Notes: generated by a model from the letters alone, not told the origin. A DNA stretch of 64,000 nt from Bernardetiaceae bacterium (GCA_025057115.1 JANWWZ010000002.1:278603-342602), one strand, 5' to 3'. Positions 8,891-18,292 are shown, counted from the stretch's first letter. Made by a program: numbers and translations.

Positions 8891-11800
8891 CTACAGTTGA
8901 TCAATCTTTGTAACCGTTCCTTTCAGTTGAGTGCTGGTAAAGAAAATGATATAGTAGTAAACCCCTGAAGGATAGCCTGCGCCGTCCCATTCAAAGTCCT
9001 TGCGATTGCTTTGGAAAACCAACTTTCCCCAACGGTTGTAAATTTCGATGCGCAAAAATTGATTTCGACAGTCTGTATCAGGCAAGTCGGGGATGCGAAA
9101 AGTATCATTGATGCCATCGCCATTGGGCGTAAACACATTAGGAGGTTGAAAATTGCGCAAGTCGAGCTCGGCGGTATAGCGCATTTGCACCAAAATAGTA
9201 TCTGTGCGACTTAACCCGCAAATGCTTTGGTCTTGCACAATGAAATACAGGTCAAATTCCCGCCTTTGATTGAGCATTTGGCAGTTGGGCAGCCATTCGA
9301 AAGGCACTTGTATAGGAGCTACTCCCGTTCCTCCAGGGAAATTCATGTCGAAGTCCTTCAGCGCAAAGCCTTGAGGTTGAGCGCTGATGGTAATTACATC
9401 GCCATCTGGATCCTCTCCTTTCACGATAAAGCTCACGGGTTTGTCAGGCAAAATGTTAAGCAAATAACGGCGCGTTTGTGGCAGTGGAGTCAACGAAGTG
9501 CTAATTACTGGCGGATTGGGGTTAGGAACAGGGAGCAGGCGCAAGGTAACGCGAAGAGTGTCAGCTCTATTTACGTTGCAAGGGCGCTTATCGGTGGCGA
9601 TAAATAGCAATTGAAAATCGCGAGGTTGATTGTTCGGCAGTAACTGGCAAGCAGGTTGCCAACTTACAGTGCTTTGCACCTGAGCCACTCCCCTTGCAGG
9701 ATTAGGCACTATAGACAAACCTGTCTCTGACAAAGTAAATCCTATAGGAACTCCTGTAAGAGTGAGTGTATCGCCGTCGGCATCTGTAGCTCGGACTGTA
9801 AAGCGCAATAGTTCCCCTGCCCGAATAGTGCCAGTGTATTCTTTAGCACTTCTTTGCTCTAGCCCTTGTGCTACTATCACTGGCAAGCGGTTATCTTGAT
9901 GGCGATAGAGCACCACTAGCTGCACGCGGATAGTATCCAAAGCAGAGGGCTGGCAATTGCGAAAATCTTGGGTTACAAAATCAATGTCAAAACTGCGACT
10001 AAAAACGCCTCGAGCCAAATCAGGTAGCAAATTGCAATCAGGAGTCCAAACAAGAGGAGAACGCAATAAGGGTCTGCCCCTTCGTTGTTCAAAGCGCATG
10101 CCTACCTGCTCCATCGCAAAACCTCGAGGAAATGCTCTGAGCAATAAACTATCTTTATCAGCATCATCAGCTATGATGTGGGTAAGATAGGTCTTGCCAA
10201 TTTCTACCGTATCCACGTAAAAACGCCTTGCTCTAAGAGGCATTTCGGCACTGGTAACGGGACGATGGTTAAAGGTAGTGTTAGGAAGGATTCGCAAGCG
10301 CACCCGCGCTGTATCGTACTTAGGGCGACCGCAAAAATCAATATCATGAATCACGAAGTTGATGAAGAAATCTTGTGCACGGGTACTATCGGCAAGAATG
10401 GCGCAGGTAGTCTGCCATCGGAAAAGACCTGTAACGGGAGCTCTGCCGTGCACTTGAGGGAAAAACATTCCTGCTTGGGGATTGGTCAGGCGCAAAACGA
10501 CACTATCGCTTTCCCTATCCAGTCCTTGCACTCTGAATTGGAAAACTTCCCCTACCCTCACTGAATCCAAATAAATGCGATTTCGAGCATCAAAAGAAAG
10601 CTCAGGACGCACTACAGGAGGCAAATTGGGACGCGTTTTGACAAACAGCCTTACCCTTGTCACTGAATCAGTAGAAGCAGGAGGACATAGCTGAAAATCT
10701 TGGGCACGAAATTCAAAGTCAAAGGCACGGGCTTGATTGGGTGGCAAATTCTCTATTAATTGGCAAGAGGGTCTCCAGCGAAAAGCGGCATTTAGTGGTG
10801 GTCGCCCTGTTAGGGTAGGAAATTCAGCTTGTAGGTCTGCTATCTCAAAGCCGATGCCGCGCACTGATAAGCGAATGCTATCTCCGTCAGGGTCCAAACC
10901 GCGAACTGGAAAGCTAAAAACACTGCCTACGAAAACTGTGTCGTAAAATACATTTGTCGCAGGATCAAACTTTAGCGAGCCAACCTCCGCAAACGGCTTG
11001 CGGTTAGGAGTTTGTTTATTTTTCAAAATGATGCGCACAGTAGTTTGTACGCTGCGCGGCGGCTGGCAACGAGGTTGGTCAGTGGTGGTAAAGCGGAGAA
11101 CAAATTCTCGCTGTGGTTCATTAGGCTGTAACAAGTCGCAGCGGGGCGTCCATTGAAAAGTGTTGCGCAAGGGAGGTGTCCCGCTCATAGCACCGCTTAA
11201 GCTCATACCTAAGGAAGCAGGGTTAAATCCTATGCCTTCCATCACTTGGCGCAGGGTGTTATTTTCTCGGTCTGTGGCAGTGAGGTTAAAGGATAAACTT
11301 TGCCCTACTTCCAGTTCTACTGTGTACTGTCGCCTAATGCTATCGTAGCGAGCGAGGTTAGCTATCAGTTGAGGCGGTGTATTAGGAGGAACTTGAATCA
11401 ATACATTGACTCGGACAGTATCGGACTGAGGCACAGGGCAGTTATTGTCCGTTGCGATGAGGTCAAACGTATAGGGCAAGGCATTTCCATTAGCATCAAA
11501 GCGCTGCGGACATTCAGGGACACATAACTGTTGCCGCGTTGTTCCTCCTGCTATAAGCGAAACACTTCCTGGAAAGGAGAATCCCTCTACATTGCTAAAA
11601 TTAATAGGCACGGCACTTATCCGAAGTACAGTGCCAGGGTCTGGGTCGGAGAGCACTAAAGTAGCACATCGATTGGGATCATCTGCCCTAAAGCGGATTG
11701 TATCGCCAGGAGTAAGCCAACTACCTGCCCGTGCTGGATTTTCCACCTCAATAGAAGGCGGTCGGCTTCGCGGACAGTTCAACACGTATATTTGAAACTC

Positions 11801-12670
11801 TCGCACAGTTTCACCTATTTTCTGCCCACCGCGAAACTCCATGATGGCAATGGCAAAGACGTACAGTCCAGGCAAGGTAGGTGTAACAGTCAGCATGCCT
11901 GAGGAAGAAATTCGCAGCGGTGGGCTACCTGGAATCATATTATTGACTGTAATGCCTGGCACAAAGCGCACTAAAGGATAAGGTCCAGGATTGGGAGGAT
12001 TAGGAGCAGGATTGGCTTGCGTACTGGTCCCATTGATTGGGGTGCGTAGCTCATATACTAATTGATCCCCATCGGGGTCGGTAGTGGCGCCATAGTTGAA
12101 CTGAAAGGGTTGTCCTACACAAGCGTAGTCGCTCACTGGTGAAATTAAATGGGGCGAAGAATTGATAAAGCGCGCATTATTGCGCAGCAAAGGTGGAAAT
12201 TCTAAGTAAAAAGTTTGTCCCGCTGCTCCTGGAGCTATAATGTTATCTATCACATTGTTTCGGCAGCAACGCTCCCAACTCAAGTAGTAGCCTCCTGGCT
12301 CGTTATAGGAATTTGGATTGAATACAAAAGTACCAACGTAAGTAATTCGCCGAGTAACAATTTGACCTACTGCACAAGCGGGGACTGTGTAATTAACAGG
12401 GCGTTCCTCTATCAAAGGCAGTTCAAAGAGTTGAATAAGTCGGTGAGTAGTTTTGGAAAAGGCTCCTACGCGAACACTTGGACGGTCTATAGCAGCAGGA
12501 TTGCCATTGATGGCATCAAAGTACACATTGAGCGTAATTCGATATGAATTTCCGCCCACATGCGTCATTTGAAACTCGCCTCCTACAATATGCGTTGCTT
12601 GCAAAGAAGCCGTCAGCAGCAAGAATGGAAGGGCGGTAATAGCCTTTGCAAAGGGTAGTTGTGTTGTCAT
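8891..12670 (-). CDS. Giant secreted repeat protein with type IX secretion (type B, gliding-motility-like) C-terminal sorting domain
   Basis: A 1259-residue exported protein. It has a signal peptide (cleavage near LQA/THIVGG), then the opening segment HIVGGEFQMTHVGGNSYRIT typical of large Bacteroidota surface proteins. About seven repeats of 110-125 residues follow (roughly residues 300-1160). Each has a GxxxxFxVxGxDxDxD strand, a W-x-P-x-C-x-LL Cys motif and a second Cys in a D-x-x-x-C segment before DT-x-x-V. They read as cadherin/Ig-like domains with one possible disulfide each. The last ~90 residues are the gliding-motility-associated sorting domain (NVFTPNGDGINDTFRI, IEIYNRWGKLVFQS, WDGAGYPSGVYYYII), which directs export by the type IX system and cell-surface attachment. 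Probably an adhesin or surface-layer component. It follows the serine-hydrolase gene's start by 21 bases on the same strand. Confidence 0.92.
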   Translation of the reverse strand: MTTQLPFAKAITALPFLLLTASLQATHIVGGEFQMTHVGGNSYRITLNVYFDAINGNPAAIDRPSVRVGAFSKTTHRLIQLFELPLIEERPVNYTVPACAVGQIVTRRITYVGTFVFNPNSYNEPGGYYLSWERCCRNNVIDNIIAPGAAGQTFYLEFPPLLRNNARFINSSPHLISPVSDYACVGQPFQFNYGATTDPDGDQLVYELRTPINGTSTQANPAPNPPNPGPYPLVRFVPGITVNNMIPGSPPLRISSSGMLTVTPTLPGLYVFAIAIMEFRGGQKIGETVREFQIYVLNCPRSRPPSIEVENPARAGSWLTPGDTIRFRADDPNRCATLVLSDPDPGTVLRISAVPINFSNVEGFSFPGSVSLIAGGTTRQQLCVPECPQRFDANGNALPYTFDLIATDNNCPVPQSDTVRVNVLIQVPPNTPPQLIANLARYDSIRRQYTVELEVGQSLSFNLTATDRENNTLRQVMEGIGFNPASLGMSLSGAMSGTPPLRNTFQWTPRCDLLQPNEPQREFVLRFTTTDQPRCQPPRSVQTTVRIILKNKQTPNRKPFAEVGSLKFDPATNVFYDTVFVGSVFSFPVRGLDPDGDSIRLSVRGIGFEIADLQAEFPTLTGRPPLNAAFRWRPSCQLIENLPPNQARAFDFEFRAQDFQLCPPASTDSVTRVRLFVKTRPNLPPVVRPELSFDARNRIYLDSVRVGEVFQFRVQGLDRESDSVVLRLTNPQAGMFFPQVHGRAPVTGLFRWQTTCAILADSTRAQDFFINFVIHDIDFCGRPKYDTARVRLRILPNTTFNHRPVTSAEMPLRARRFYVDTVEIGKTYLTHIIADDADKDSLLLRAFPRGFAMEQVGMRFEQRRGRPLLRSPLVWTPDCNLLPDLARGVFSRSFDIDFVTQDFRNCQPSALDTIRVQLVVLYRHQDNRLPVIVAQGLEQRSAKEYTGTIRAGELLRFTVRATDADGDTLTLTGVPIGFTLSETGLSIVPNPARGVAQVQSTVSWQPACQLLPNNQPRDFQLLFIATDKRPCNVNRADTLRVTLRLLPVPNPNPPVISTSLTPLPQTRRYLLNILPDKPVSFIVKGEDPDGDVITISAQPQGFALKDFDMNFPGGTGVAPIQVPFEWLPNCQMLNQRREFDLYFIVQDQSICGLSRTDTILVQMRYTAELDLRNFQPPNVFTPNGDGINDTFRIPDLPDTDCRNQFLRIEIYNRWGKLVFQSNRKDFEWDGAGYPSGVYYYIIFFTSTQLKGTVTKIDQL

Positions 12671-12723
12671 TGGACTGCGCGTAGCTGGAGCCTAATTTAC
12701 AAAAAAGAGTTTATTTTGTGCTT

Positions 12724-13488
12724 ATGAGGTACTTGCCAATCACTACTGAAAACCCATTCAGTGGGTTGCACTGGGCAAAGCGGAAAATCAAACTCTCTGC
12801 TGCCTTGCTGAGTGTATTGCTGCTTGCATGTGGAGAAGGGCAACCCAACGCTGTGCTAGAACTATACGTGCTCAATAGCTTTGGTGACGGGGTGGCTAAT
12901 GCTGAAGTGGCTATTTTTCGCACACGCGAAGATTGGCTCAATGAAACCAACCCCGTCAAGCCGCCTAAGAAAACAGCGCAAAACGGTGTAGTGAGATTTG
13001 TAGGGTTAGAGCCAGGTGAATATTATATTAACGCTGTTGCTGATAGCCTTAACAACTGGGAAGGAAAATTTCGCACAGTGGTTAAGTCTATTGGCTCTTT
13101 CTATGTCAACACGGAGTTTACTGTCATTAACAAAAACAATAGTAGTTTACTGGCTGGTCCTGGAGGAAAACGCTGGCGCATTACTGAAGTAACTCTTAAT
13201 GCTCAGCCCTTTCCTACGGGAGTGCCTGCTTGTGTGCGCGATAACTTGAACATTTTTTTTAAGTCCAACAAGTTTATTAGAGATGAAGGACCTACTAAAT
13301 GCTCTCCTACTGATCCCCAACGCCTCGAAGGCACTTGGCGATTTAATCCCACTGGCACTGATTTAATTTTTGATTTCGGCAATGAAGTAGAAGTATGGAA
13401 GATCATAGATATTAGCCGCAATTTGCTTCGCTTTCAGCTCACTTTTGGTGCAGCGGTAGTGGTAGTAAGTCTGCGACCTGTAGAATGA
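12724..13488 (+). CDS. Putative lipoprotein with carboxypeptidase-regulatory-like N-domain and lipocalin-like C-domain
   Basis: A 254-residue lipoprotein: lipobox LLLAC followed by GEGQ. The mature N-terminal half (VLELYVLNSFGDGVANAEVAIFRT ... FVGLEPGEYYINA) reads as a carboxypeptidase-regulatory or Cna-B-type beta-sandwich that often carries surface proteins. The second half (GGKRWRITEVTLN ... LEGTWRFNPTGTDLIFDF ... VWKIIDISRNLLRFQ) resembles the lipocalin-like domains of Bacteroidota lipoproteins. The frame starts at GTG 12718; the ATG at 12724 is preferred. Divergent from the large type IX cargo gene, 53 bases apart. The specific role is unknown; anchoring near or interacting with the cell surface is inference. 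Confidence 0.8.
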   Translation: MRYLPITTENPFSGLHWAKRKIKLSAALLSVLLLACGEGQPNAVLELYVLNSFGDGVANAEVAIFRTREDWLNETNPVKPPKKTAQNGVVRFVGLEPGEYYINAVADSLNNWEGKFRTVVKSIGSFYVNTEFTVINKNNSSLLAGPGGKRWRITEVTLNAQPFPTGVPACVRDNLNIFFKSNKFIRDEGPTKCSPTDPQRLEGTWRFNPTGTDLIFDFGNEVEVWKIIDISRNLLRFQLTFGAAVVVVSLRPVE

Positions 13489-13502
13489 AAAAAAATTGGT
13501 CC

Positions 13503-13528
13503 TTGATGCAACTTTTTTTCTAATTTTG
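13503..13528 (+). promoter_or_regulatory. Promoter of the tmRNA gene (Bacteroidota -33/-7 type)
   Basis: TTG at 13503-13505 and TAATTTTG at 13521-13528 match the -33 TTG and -7 TAnnTTTG elements, slightly closely spaced. The start of transcription would fall near 13535, leaving a short leader before the mature tmRNA at 13550. Confidence 0.65.
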
Positions 13529-13549
13529 CGGTCTATTTATAAGAAAAGA

Positions 13550-13913
13550 GGGGTTGACTGGTTTTGACAGCGTGAGTGGTTGCCAGTAAGCATGCCGGGA
13601 TTTGGAAGGAGTTCCCGTAAATCAACCTTCCGAAAAATAACTGGCGAAGCTAACTTCGCTCTGGCAGCTTAATCCAAGGGGTTGAGCGCCAGTGTCCCAA
13701 GTAGTCCCCGCGCTGCCGGCTACTATAATGGGGCATCGTTACGCAGCGCTAGCCTATGCCACGTCGCTAAGCATAGGTGAACCTGAAAGCGACTAAGGTT
13801 GAGTTGCGGCGCGTTTCCCGCCTGGCTCAGCCCGACAATGAAGGGAAACTAAGCATGTAGAAAGCTCGGCAAACGCCATGTTCTGGACGCGGGTTCGACT
13901 CCCGCCAACTCCA
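13550..13913 (+). ncRNA. ssrA: Transfer-messenger RNA (tmRNA), tag peptide GEANFALAA
   Basis: Rescues ribosomes stalled on broken mRNA and tags the product for proteolysis. The 5' end GGGGTTG (13550-13556) pairs with CAACTCC (13906-13912) to form the acceptor stem with one G-U pair; the T-arm is GCGGG-TTCGACT-CCCGC before it, and the discriminator A is at 13913. CCA is not encoded at the right place, so it must be added. The tag reading frame is 13643-13672: GGC GAA GCT AAC TTC GCT CTG GCA GCT TAA, giving Gly-Glu-Ala-Asn-Phe-Ala-Leu-Ala-Ala, close to the GExxYALAA tags of other Bacteroidota. One-piece form (not permuted), about 364 nt. Confidence 0.96.
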
Positions 13914-13919
13914 CAAAAA

Positions 13920-13955
13920 TACCTTGAAGAGCTGCCTCTTCAAGGTTTATTTTTT
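13920..13955 (+). terminator. Rho-independent terminator of ssrA
   Basis: The arms ACCTTGAAGAG and CTCTTCAAGGT form a perfect 11-bp stem around a 4-base loop, followed by TTATTTTTTC, a few bases after the tmRNA 3' end. From here to the next gene at 14148 nothing recognisable is seen. Confidence 0.93.
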
Positions 13956-14147
13956 CTGTCGCGTCTTTTTGAATTCGTCGCTCAATTTTTAAGGAGTTTT
14001 TTAAGTAAAACTTGGCTTTAACGGGGCTACTGATTTGCTGCTTTTTGAGATATGTCGAGCTCTTTTTATTGCTGCACCAATCTTACAAAACCAGAGCATT
14101 GGAAAAAACCTCCTATTTGACTAACTATGCTCAAAAACGCCTGAGCT

Positions 14148-15068
14148 ATGGCCTTGCCTGAGGAATACTTGCAATATCCGCATCGGCGCCATGCAATGGA
14201 CCACCACCGCTATCGGTGGTCAAACCTTTTTGAGCGCCCTGCTGTGCGATGGAAAAACGATGCCCGCATAGCATTATGGGTAACAGTGGTGTCGGAGTTT
14301 TTTCCTCTTAACCAACAAGGAAAACCTTTTAAGCCTCCTGGAGGCATGGTAACGCCTTACCCCGACTTTCGGCACTATTCTTCGCGCGATTATGGCAACC
14401 GCGTAGGCATCTTTCGACTTTTCAAAGTATTTGAGCGCTTGGGCATTAAAGCTACCGTAGCTATGAATGCCGCTGTTGCTGAGCGATATCCCTTCCTTGC
14501 TCGCCAAGTAATTGACCGAGGCTATGAAATTATTTGCCATGGGTATGATATGGATAGCCTGCACTACAGCGGCATGAGTGAAGAAGAAGAACGCACACTG
14601 ATTGCTAAATCGCGGCAAATTATTAGTCAAGTTACTGGAATAATCCCGCAAGGATGGCTCTCCCCTGCTTCTTCCGAGTCTTTCCTGACTCCTGACTTAG
14701 TCCAAGAAGAGGGCTTCACTTACTTTTGCGACTGGGCTAATGACGAGATGCCTTATGAGTTTACAACGCGCAAAGGCAAGTTACTGGCAATGCCCTATTC
14801 AGAAGAAATTAGCGACAGACAAATCATTTTTGGCTATCACCACACGGAAGAACAGTTTGCAGAGCAGGTGAAAGACCAATTTCACGTGCTGCTAGCCGAA
14901 AGCAATCGATATGGAGGACGCATTTTGTCGATAGTTTTATACCCTTACATCAGTGGGCTGCCTTATCGCATCGATATTGTAGAAAATATGTTGCGGTATA
15001 TCGTACAACGCCCAGGCGTATGGAGTGCCACCGCAAGTGAAATTGCCCACTGCTTTATGAATCAGTAA
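14148..15068 (+). CDS. Polysaccharide deacetylase-family protein, PuuE (allantoinase)-like
   Basis: A 306-residue cytoplasmic protein (no signal peptide) with the NodB-type deacetylase fold. Recognisable parts are the first strand ARIALWVTVVSEFF, the segment GNRVGIFRLFKVFERLGIKATVAMN, then GYEIICHGYDMDSLHYSGMSEEEER (the HGxxH-like metal region appears as HGYDMDSLHY), and WLSPASSESFLTPDLVQEEGFTY. This pattern is that of PuuE-type allantoinases and related cyclic-imide or N-deformylating enzymes rather than exported chitin deacetylases. No purine-breakdown genes are nearby, so the substrate is open. Start ATG 14148 is 80 codons-free from any neighbour; transcription is probably independent. Confidence 0.8.
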   Translation: MALPEEYLQYPHRRHAMDHHRYRWSNLFERPAVRWKNDARIALWVTVVSEFFPLNQQGKPFKPPGGMVTPYPDFRHYSSRDYGNRVGIFRLFKVFERLGIKATVAMNAAVAERYPFLARQVIDRGYEIICHGYDMDSLHYSGMSEEEERTLIAKSRQIISQVTGIIPQGWLSPASSESFLTPDLVQEEGFTYFCDWANDEMPYEFTTRKGKLLAMPYSEEISDRQIIFGYHHTEEQFAEQVKDQFHVLLAESNRYGGRILSIVLYPYISGLPYRIDIVENMLRYIVQRPGVWSATASEIAHCFMNQ

Positions 15069-15162
15069 AGATTTTTTCACTTGCTAAGAATGATTACCTT
15101 TATAGTCTCACTTAAGCGCAAAAAGCCACAGGCGCTAAGGTAAATGTAGTACACTTAACACA

Positions 15163-15918
15163 ATGGCAAAAAATGAAGACAACAACGAAAGACGATTCTT
15201 AGAAGGTCCGCGCAGCCGATGGTCAGAATTGATATTTACCATAAAAGTGCTGGCTGATTTTATTCGTGGATTTCGCAAGCTCCATTTTGTAGGACCTTGT
15301 GTAACAGTGTTTGGCTCGGCTCGCTTTCAAGAGCATCATCCCTATTATCAAATGGCGCGGCAGATAGGTCGCGAACTGGCTAAGATGGGCTTTACCGTCA
15401 TGACAGGCGGCGGACCGGGTATTATGGAAGCAGCTAACCGCGGCGCCAAAGAAGCTGGAGGTTATTCAGTGGGCTGCAACATTAAACTGCCTCATGAACA
15501 GTCCCATAACCCTTATATGGACCGCTGGGTAACCATGGAGTATTTTTTTGTTCGCAAAGTATTGCTGCTTAAGTATTCCTACGCTTTTGTGGTAATGCCC
15601 GGCGGAGCTGGCACTATGGACGAACTCTTCGAAACTCTTACCTTAATCCAGACTAAGAAAATTGCTAACTTCCCCATTGTTCTGATTGGTTGCAGTTATT
15701 GGCATAAACTGATTGAGTTCATGGAAATGATGGTTCAGCAAGGCACTCTTAGCCCAGAAGACCTCAACCTCATCTGCCTCACCGACTCCATAGAAGATGC
15801 CATGAACCACATCAGGAAGTATGCCATAGAACAATTTAATCTCACCTACAAGCGGATTAAACCTATTCCATGGCTAGGAGAGCAAATTGCCAAAGTTCGC
15901 ATGAAACTGGAGGCGTGA
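15163..15918 (+). CDS. LOG-family (TIGR00730) Rossmann-fold protein, lysine-decarboxylase-like
   Basis: A 251-residue cytosolic protein of the LOG (lonely guy) family. It has the phosphoribohydrolase signature: VTVFGSARF at the start of the fold, the loop GGGPGIMEAANRGAKEAGG and the second motif PGGAGTMDELFE, with the catalytic Arg/Glu loop region between. Members hydrolyse nucleoside 5'-monophosphates (releasing ribose 5-phosphate), and were historically misnamed lysine decarboxylases. The N-terminal 45 residues before the fold are typical of the longer bacterial subgroup. It lies 94 bases after the deacetylase gene on the same strand; a functional link is not evident. Confidence 0.88.
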   Translation: MAKNEDNNERRFLEGPRSRWSELIFTIKVLADFIRGFRKLHFVGPCVTVFGSARFQEHHPYYQMARQIGRELAKMGFTVMTGGGPGIMEAANRGAKEAGGYSVGCNIKLPHEQSHNPYMDRWVTMEYFFVRKVLLLKYSYAFVVMPGGAGTMDELFETLTLIQTKKIANFPIVLIGCSYWHKLIEFMEMMVQQGTLSPEDLNLICLTDSIEDAMNHIRKYAIEQFNLTYKRIKPIPWLGEQIAKVRMKLEA

Positions 15919-16018
15919 GTAAAATTCATTAGCTGCTTAACAGTTAAACTTGGTCAGTTGCTCTAGGCGCTTCTAAAATTAGCCTTCGAGGCGCAAAAAG
16001 GTTGAGTGAAAATACAAA

Positions 16019-16060
16019 CCAACAATGCCCTTTGCAAATTGGAGACTAGAGCATTGTTGG
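16019..16060 (-). terminator. Possible terminator hairpin downstream of etfA
   Basis: A perfect 10-bp inverted repeat, CCAACAATGC (16019-16028) and GCATTGTTGG (16051-16060), with a 22-base loop. On the minus strand it is followed by TTTGTATTTT, 56 bases after the etfA stop. The long loop and broken T-run make this tentative. Confidence 0.45.
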
Positions 16061-16115
16061 CGCTTTGTCTTGTTAAAAACTTACTGAGTCGGCAATTGTA
16101 GGTGAGCTGCTGCTT

Positions 16116-17069
16116 TTACAGCACTGCTTTTAATGCCTGAGTAAGTTTAGGTACTACTTCGAAGGCATCCCCTACAATGCCGTAATCAGCTGCTTTGAAA
16201 AAGGGCGCTTCTGGATCTTTATTAATCACTACGATTACTTTAGAGGCATTGACCCCAGCCAAATGCTGAATAGCTCCAGAAATACCTATGGCAATGTAGA
16301 GGTTAGGACTTATTTTAATGCCTGTCTGTCCTACATGCTCGTGATGGGGTCGCCAGTTCATGTCGCTCACGGGTTTAGAGCAAGCGGTAGCCGCTCCTAG
16401 TACTTTGGCTAATTCTTCGATCATTCCCCAATTTTCTGGTCCTTTCAATCCTCGACCTGCAGAAACGACAATATCCGCCTCCGATAATAACACTTCCCCT
16501 GTTTGCTTTTTCACCTCCTTAACTGAAATTTTAGAAGGTGTAATTTCAACGCTGAATGGCTCCAGCAGCAGCGGCTTGTGATATTCCCTCAATTCTGAAG
16601 CGTTCTTCTTGATACTCAGCACTTTGATCTTTCCGCTCAATTCCACTTTTGTGATTGCTTTGCCGCTATAGGCACTGCGCCTTACCACAAAACCATTGGA
16701 AAGCTCAGGCAGTTCAGTGATGTTGGTGGCTACCGAGGCTTGCAGTTTTGCACCTACCATAGGTAGAGCTAAATCTACTACAATAGACTTGGCGGCTAAA
16801 ATTACGGTAACATTCTCCTGATGAGCAGCAGCCACTATCAATTGAGCAATTTCTTCGCTTTGAGAAGGGTTTTGCGCAGCGTGCAACACCTTGTCAGCAC
16901 CGTATTTTGCCAGTTCCTCTGTCTTGTCAGCGGCAAGAGCAGCAGTAGCAAGGGCAATGGCCTTGCCTCCTAGCATTTGCGCTACGGTAGCTCCGTAGCT
17001 AACTGCCTCTAAAGATGTTTTTTTAGCCGAGTTGTTTTCTGCTTCTACGTATATGAGTACGTTGCTCAT
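16116..17069 (-). CDS. etfA: Electron transfer flavoprotein, alpha subunit
   Basis: FAD-carrying subunit of the cytosolic electron carrier that takes electrons from acyl-CoA and other dehydrogenases and passes them to ETF:quinone oxidoreductase. At 317 residues it is the normal size. The C-terminal FAD domain is clear: VVSAGRGLKGPENWGMIEELAKVLGAATACSKPVSDMNWRP, then QTGIKISPNLYIAIGISGAIQHLAG and VVINKDPEAPFFKAADYGIVGD, the standard ETF-alpha signature. The N-terminal domain has the expected ISP-like fold. It is the second gene of an etfB-etfA operon, 37 bases after etfB, both on the minus strand. Confidence 0.97.
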   Translation of the reverse strand: MSNVLIYVEAENNSAKKTSLEAVSYGATVAQMLGGKAIALATAALAADKTEELAKYGADKVLHAAQNPSQSEEIAQLIVAAAHQENVTVILAAKSIVVDLALPMVGAKLQASVATNITELPELSNGFVVRRSAYSGKAITKVELSGKIKVLSIKKNASELREYHKPLLLEPFSVEITPSKISVKEVKKQTGEVLLSEADIVVSAGRGLKGPENWGMIEELAKVLGAATACSKPVSDMNWRPHHEHVGQTGIKISPNLYIAIGISGAIQHLAGVNASKVIVVINKDPEAPFFKAADYGIVGDAFEVVPKLTQALKAVL

Positions 17070-17106
17070 AGTGGTATAAGGCTTTTAGGTTTTTCCAGGT
17101 TAAGAA

Positions 17107-17838
17107 TTAGATAACTTTAGCTTCTTGGCGTAGCAATCTAACAAGCTCAGCGACGTTGTCTTTGTCGATCATTTTCACAGTTCCGCGCTGAGGAGGCATT
17201 TCATACTGTACAATGTGGGTGTATTTAGGCACGTCTATGGGTTCCACTACCTTAAGCGGTTTGGTCTTAGCAGACATAATCCCTCGCATATTGGGAATTT
17301 TCCACTCCGCAATAGGCTCTTGACAACCTGCAATAAAGGGCATTTCTACTTCTACTACTTCTTTGCCTCCTTCCGTTTCGCGGTGCATGACAGCTACCCT
17401 GCCGTAGAGGTCTAGCTTCATGCAAGGCACCACACAAGGCAAGCCCAGCATAGCAGCTACCATGCCGTGTACCTGTCCTCCATTAAAATCACTGCTTTCT
17501 CTTCCCATGAGAATCATGTCGTAGTTTTCTCGGCTGGCAATGGCAGCAATTTGAGAAGCTACATAAAAAGCATCGTGGGGAGTTGCATGAACGCGAATTG
17601 CTTCATCAGCGCCAATAGCCAAGGCCTTGCGAATAGTAGGTTCAGTGTCCGACAGTCCTACGTTGAGTACAGTAAGTTTGCCCTTGGTTTGGTCGCGAAG
17701 CTCTACTGCCCGAGCAAGGGCAAAGTCGTCATAAGGCGCAATGACAAAGCTAATACCGCTCAAGTCAGGTTGTCCGTTCTTAAACGGAATTTTAGCATTT
17801 GTATCCGGCACGTGGCTAATGCAAACTAAGATTTTCAT
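17107..17838 (-). CDS. etfB: Electron transfer flavoprotein, beta subunit
   Basis: AMP-binding subunit of ETF, 243 residues. Signature segments: MKILVCISHVPDT at the start, FVIAPYDDFALARAVELRDQ, ALAIGADEAIRVH, DMILMGRESSDFNGGQVHGMVAAMLGLP and the late VEVEMPFIAGCQEPIAEWKIPNMRGIMSAKTKPL, which includes the beta-subunit recognition-loop region for partner dehydrogenases. Start ATG at 17838 is supported by homology from the first residue. First gene of the etfBA operon; the region upstream, shared with the divergent TPR gene, shows no convincing TAnnTTTG box. Confidence 0.97.
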   Translation of the reverse strand: MKILVCISHVPDTNAKIPFKNGQPDLSGISFVIAPYDDFALARAVELRDQTKGKLTVLNVGLSDTEPTIRKALAIGADEAIRVHATPHDAFYVASQIAAIASRENYDMILMGRESSDFNGGQVHGMVAAMLGLPCVVPCMKLDLYGRVAVMHRETEGGKEVVEVEMPFIAGCQEPIAEWKIPNMRGIMSAKTKPLKVVEPIDVPKYTHIVQYEMPPQRGTVKMIDKDNVAELVRLLRQEAKVI

Positions 17839-17962
17839 AGTTAATATAGCTGAAAAGTTGAATGCTTTTTGCTTTGCAAGTTAAGGCAAGCAGGAGGTGA
17901 AATCCAAAGAATTGCCCGAAAATATTATGCTTGCATAACATTTGCTTCAACCGAATTGTTTC

Positions 17963-18292
17963 ATGGAAAGCCAAGAAAGACTGCAACAACTACTGCAAAT
18001 GCTTGCTAGCGAACCAGAGGATCCCTTTTTGCGCTACGCAATAGCCATCGAATACCGCAAGACAGACAAAACCAAAGCTTTACAGATGCTGGAAGAATTA
18101 GCTACCTCTAACCCCGAGTACCCTGCTACTTACTACATCTTAGCAGAGATGTATCAAGAAGTTGGTCGGATGGCTGAAGCGCTGGCAACTTACCAAAAAG
18201 GCATTGCTATTTGCCAGCAGGTACAGGACCGCCATGCACTAAGCGAACTTCAGCGCGCTTACCAACAACTCCAAGAGGAACTAGAAGAGTAG
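17963..18292 (+). CDS. Small tetratricopeptide-repeat protein
   Basis: About 109 residues of soluble helical sequence holding two to three TPR units: FLRYAIAIEYRKTDKTKALQMLEELATSNPEYPATYYILAEMYQEVGRMAEALATYQKGIAICQ. No signal peptide, so probably a cytoplasmic protein-binding adaptor. The open frame extends to a TTG at 17942, but the ATG at 17963 is the better start. Proteins like this are common and short in Bacteroidota; the partner is unknown. Divergent from etfBA. Confidence 0.75.
   Translation: MESQERLQQLLQMLASEPEDPFLRYAIAIEYRKTDKTKALQMLEELATSNPEYPATYYILAEMYQEVGRMAEALATYQKGIAICQQVQDRHALSELQRAYQQLQEELEE

Noticed and set aside
12711..12959. 82-codon minus-strand ORF opposite the lipoprotein start
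   Set aside because: Ser-rich antisense shadow of the lipoprotein gene; no signal or domain.
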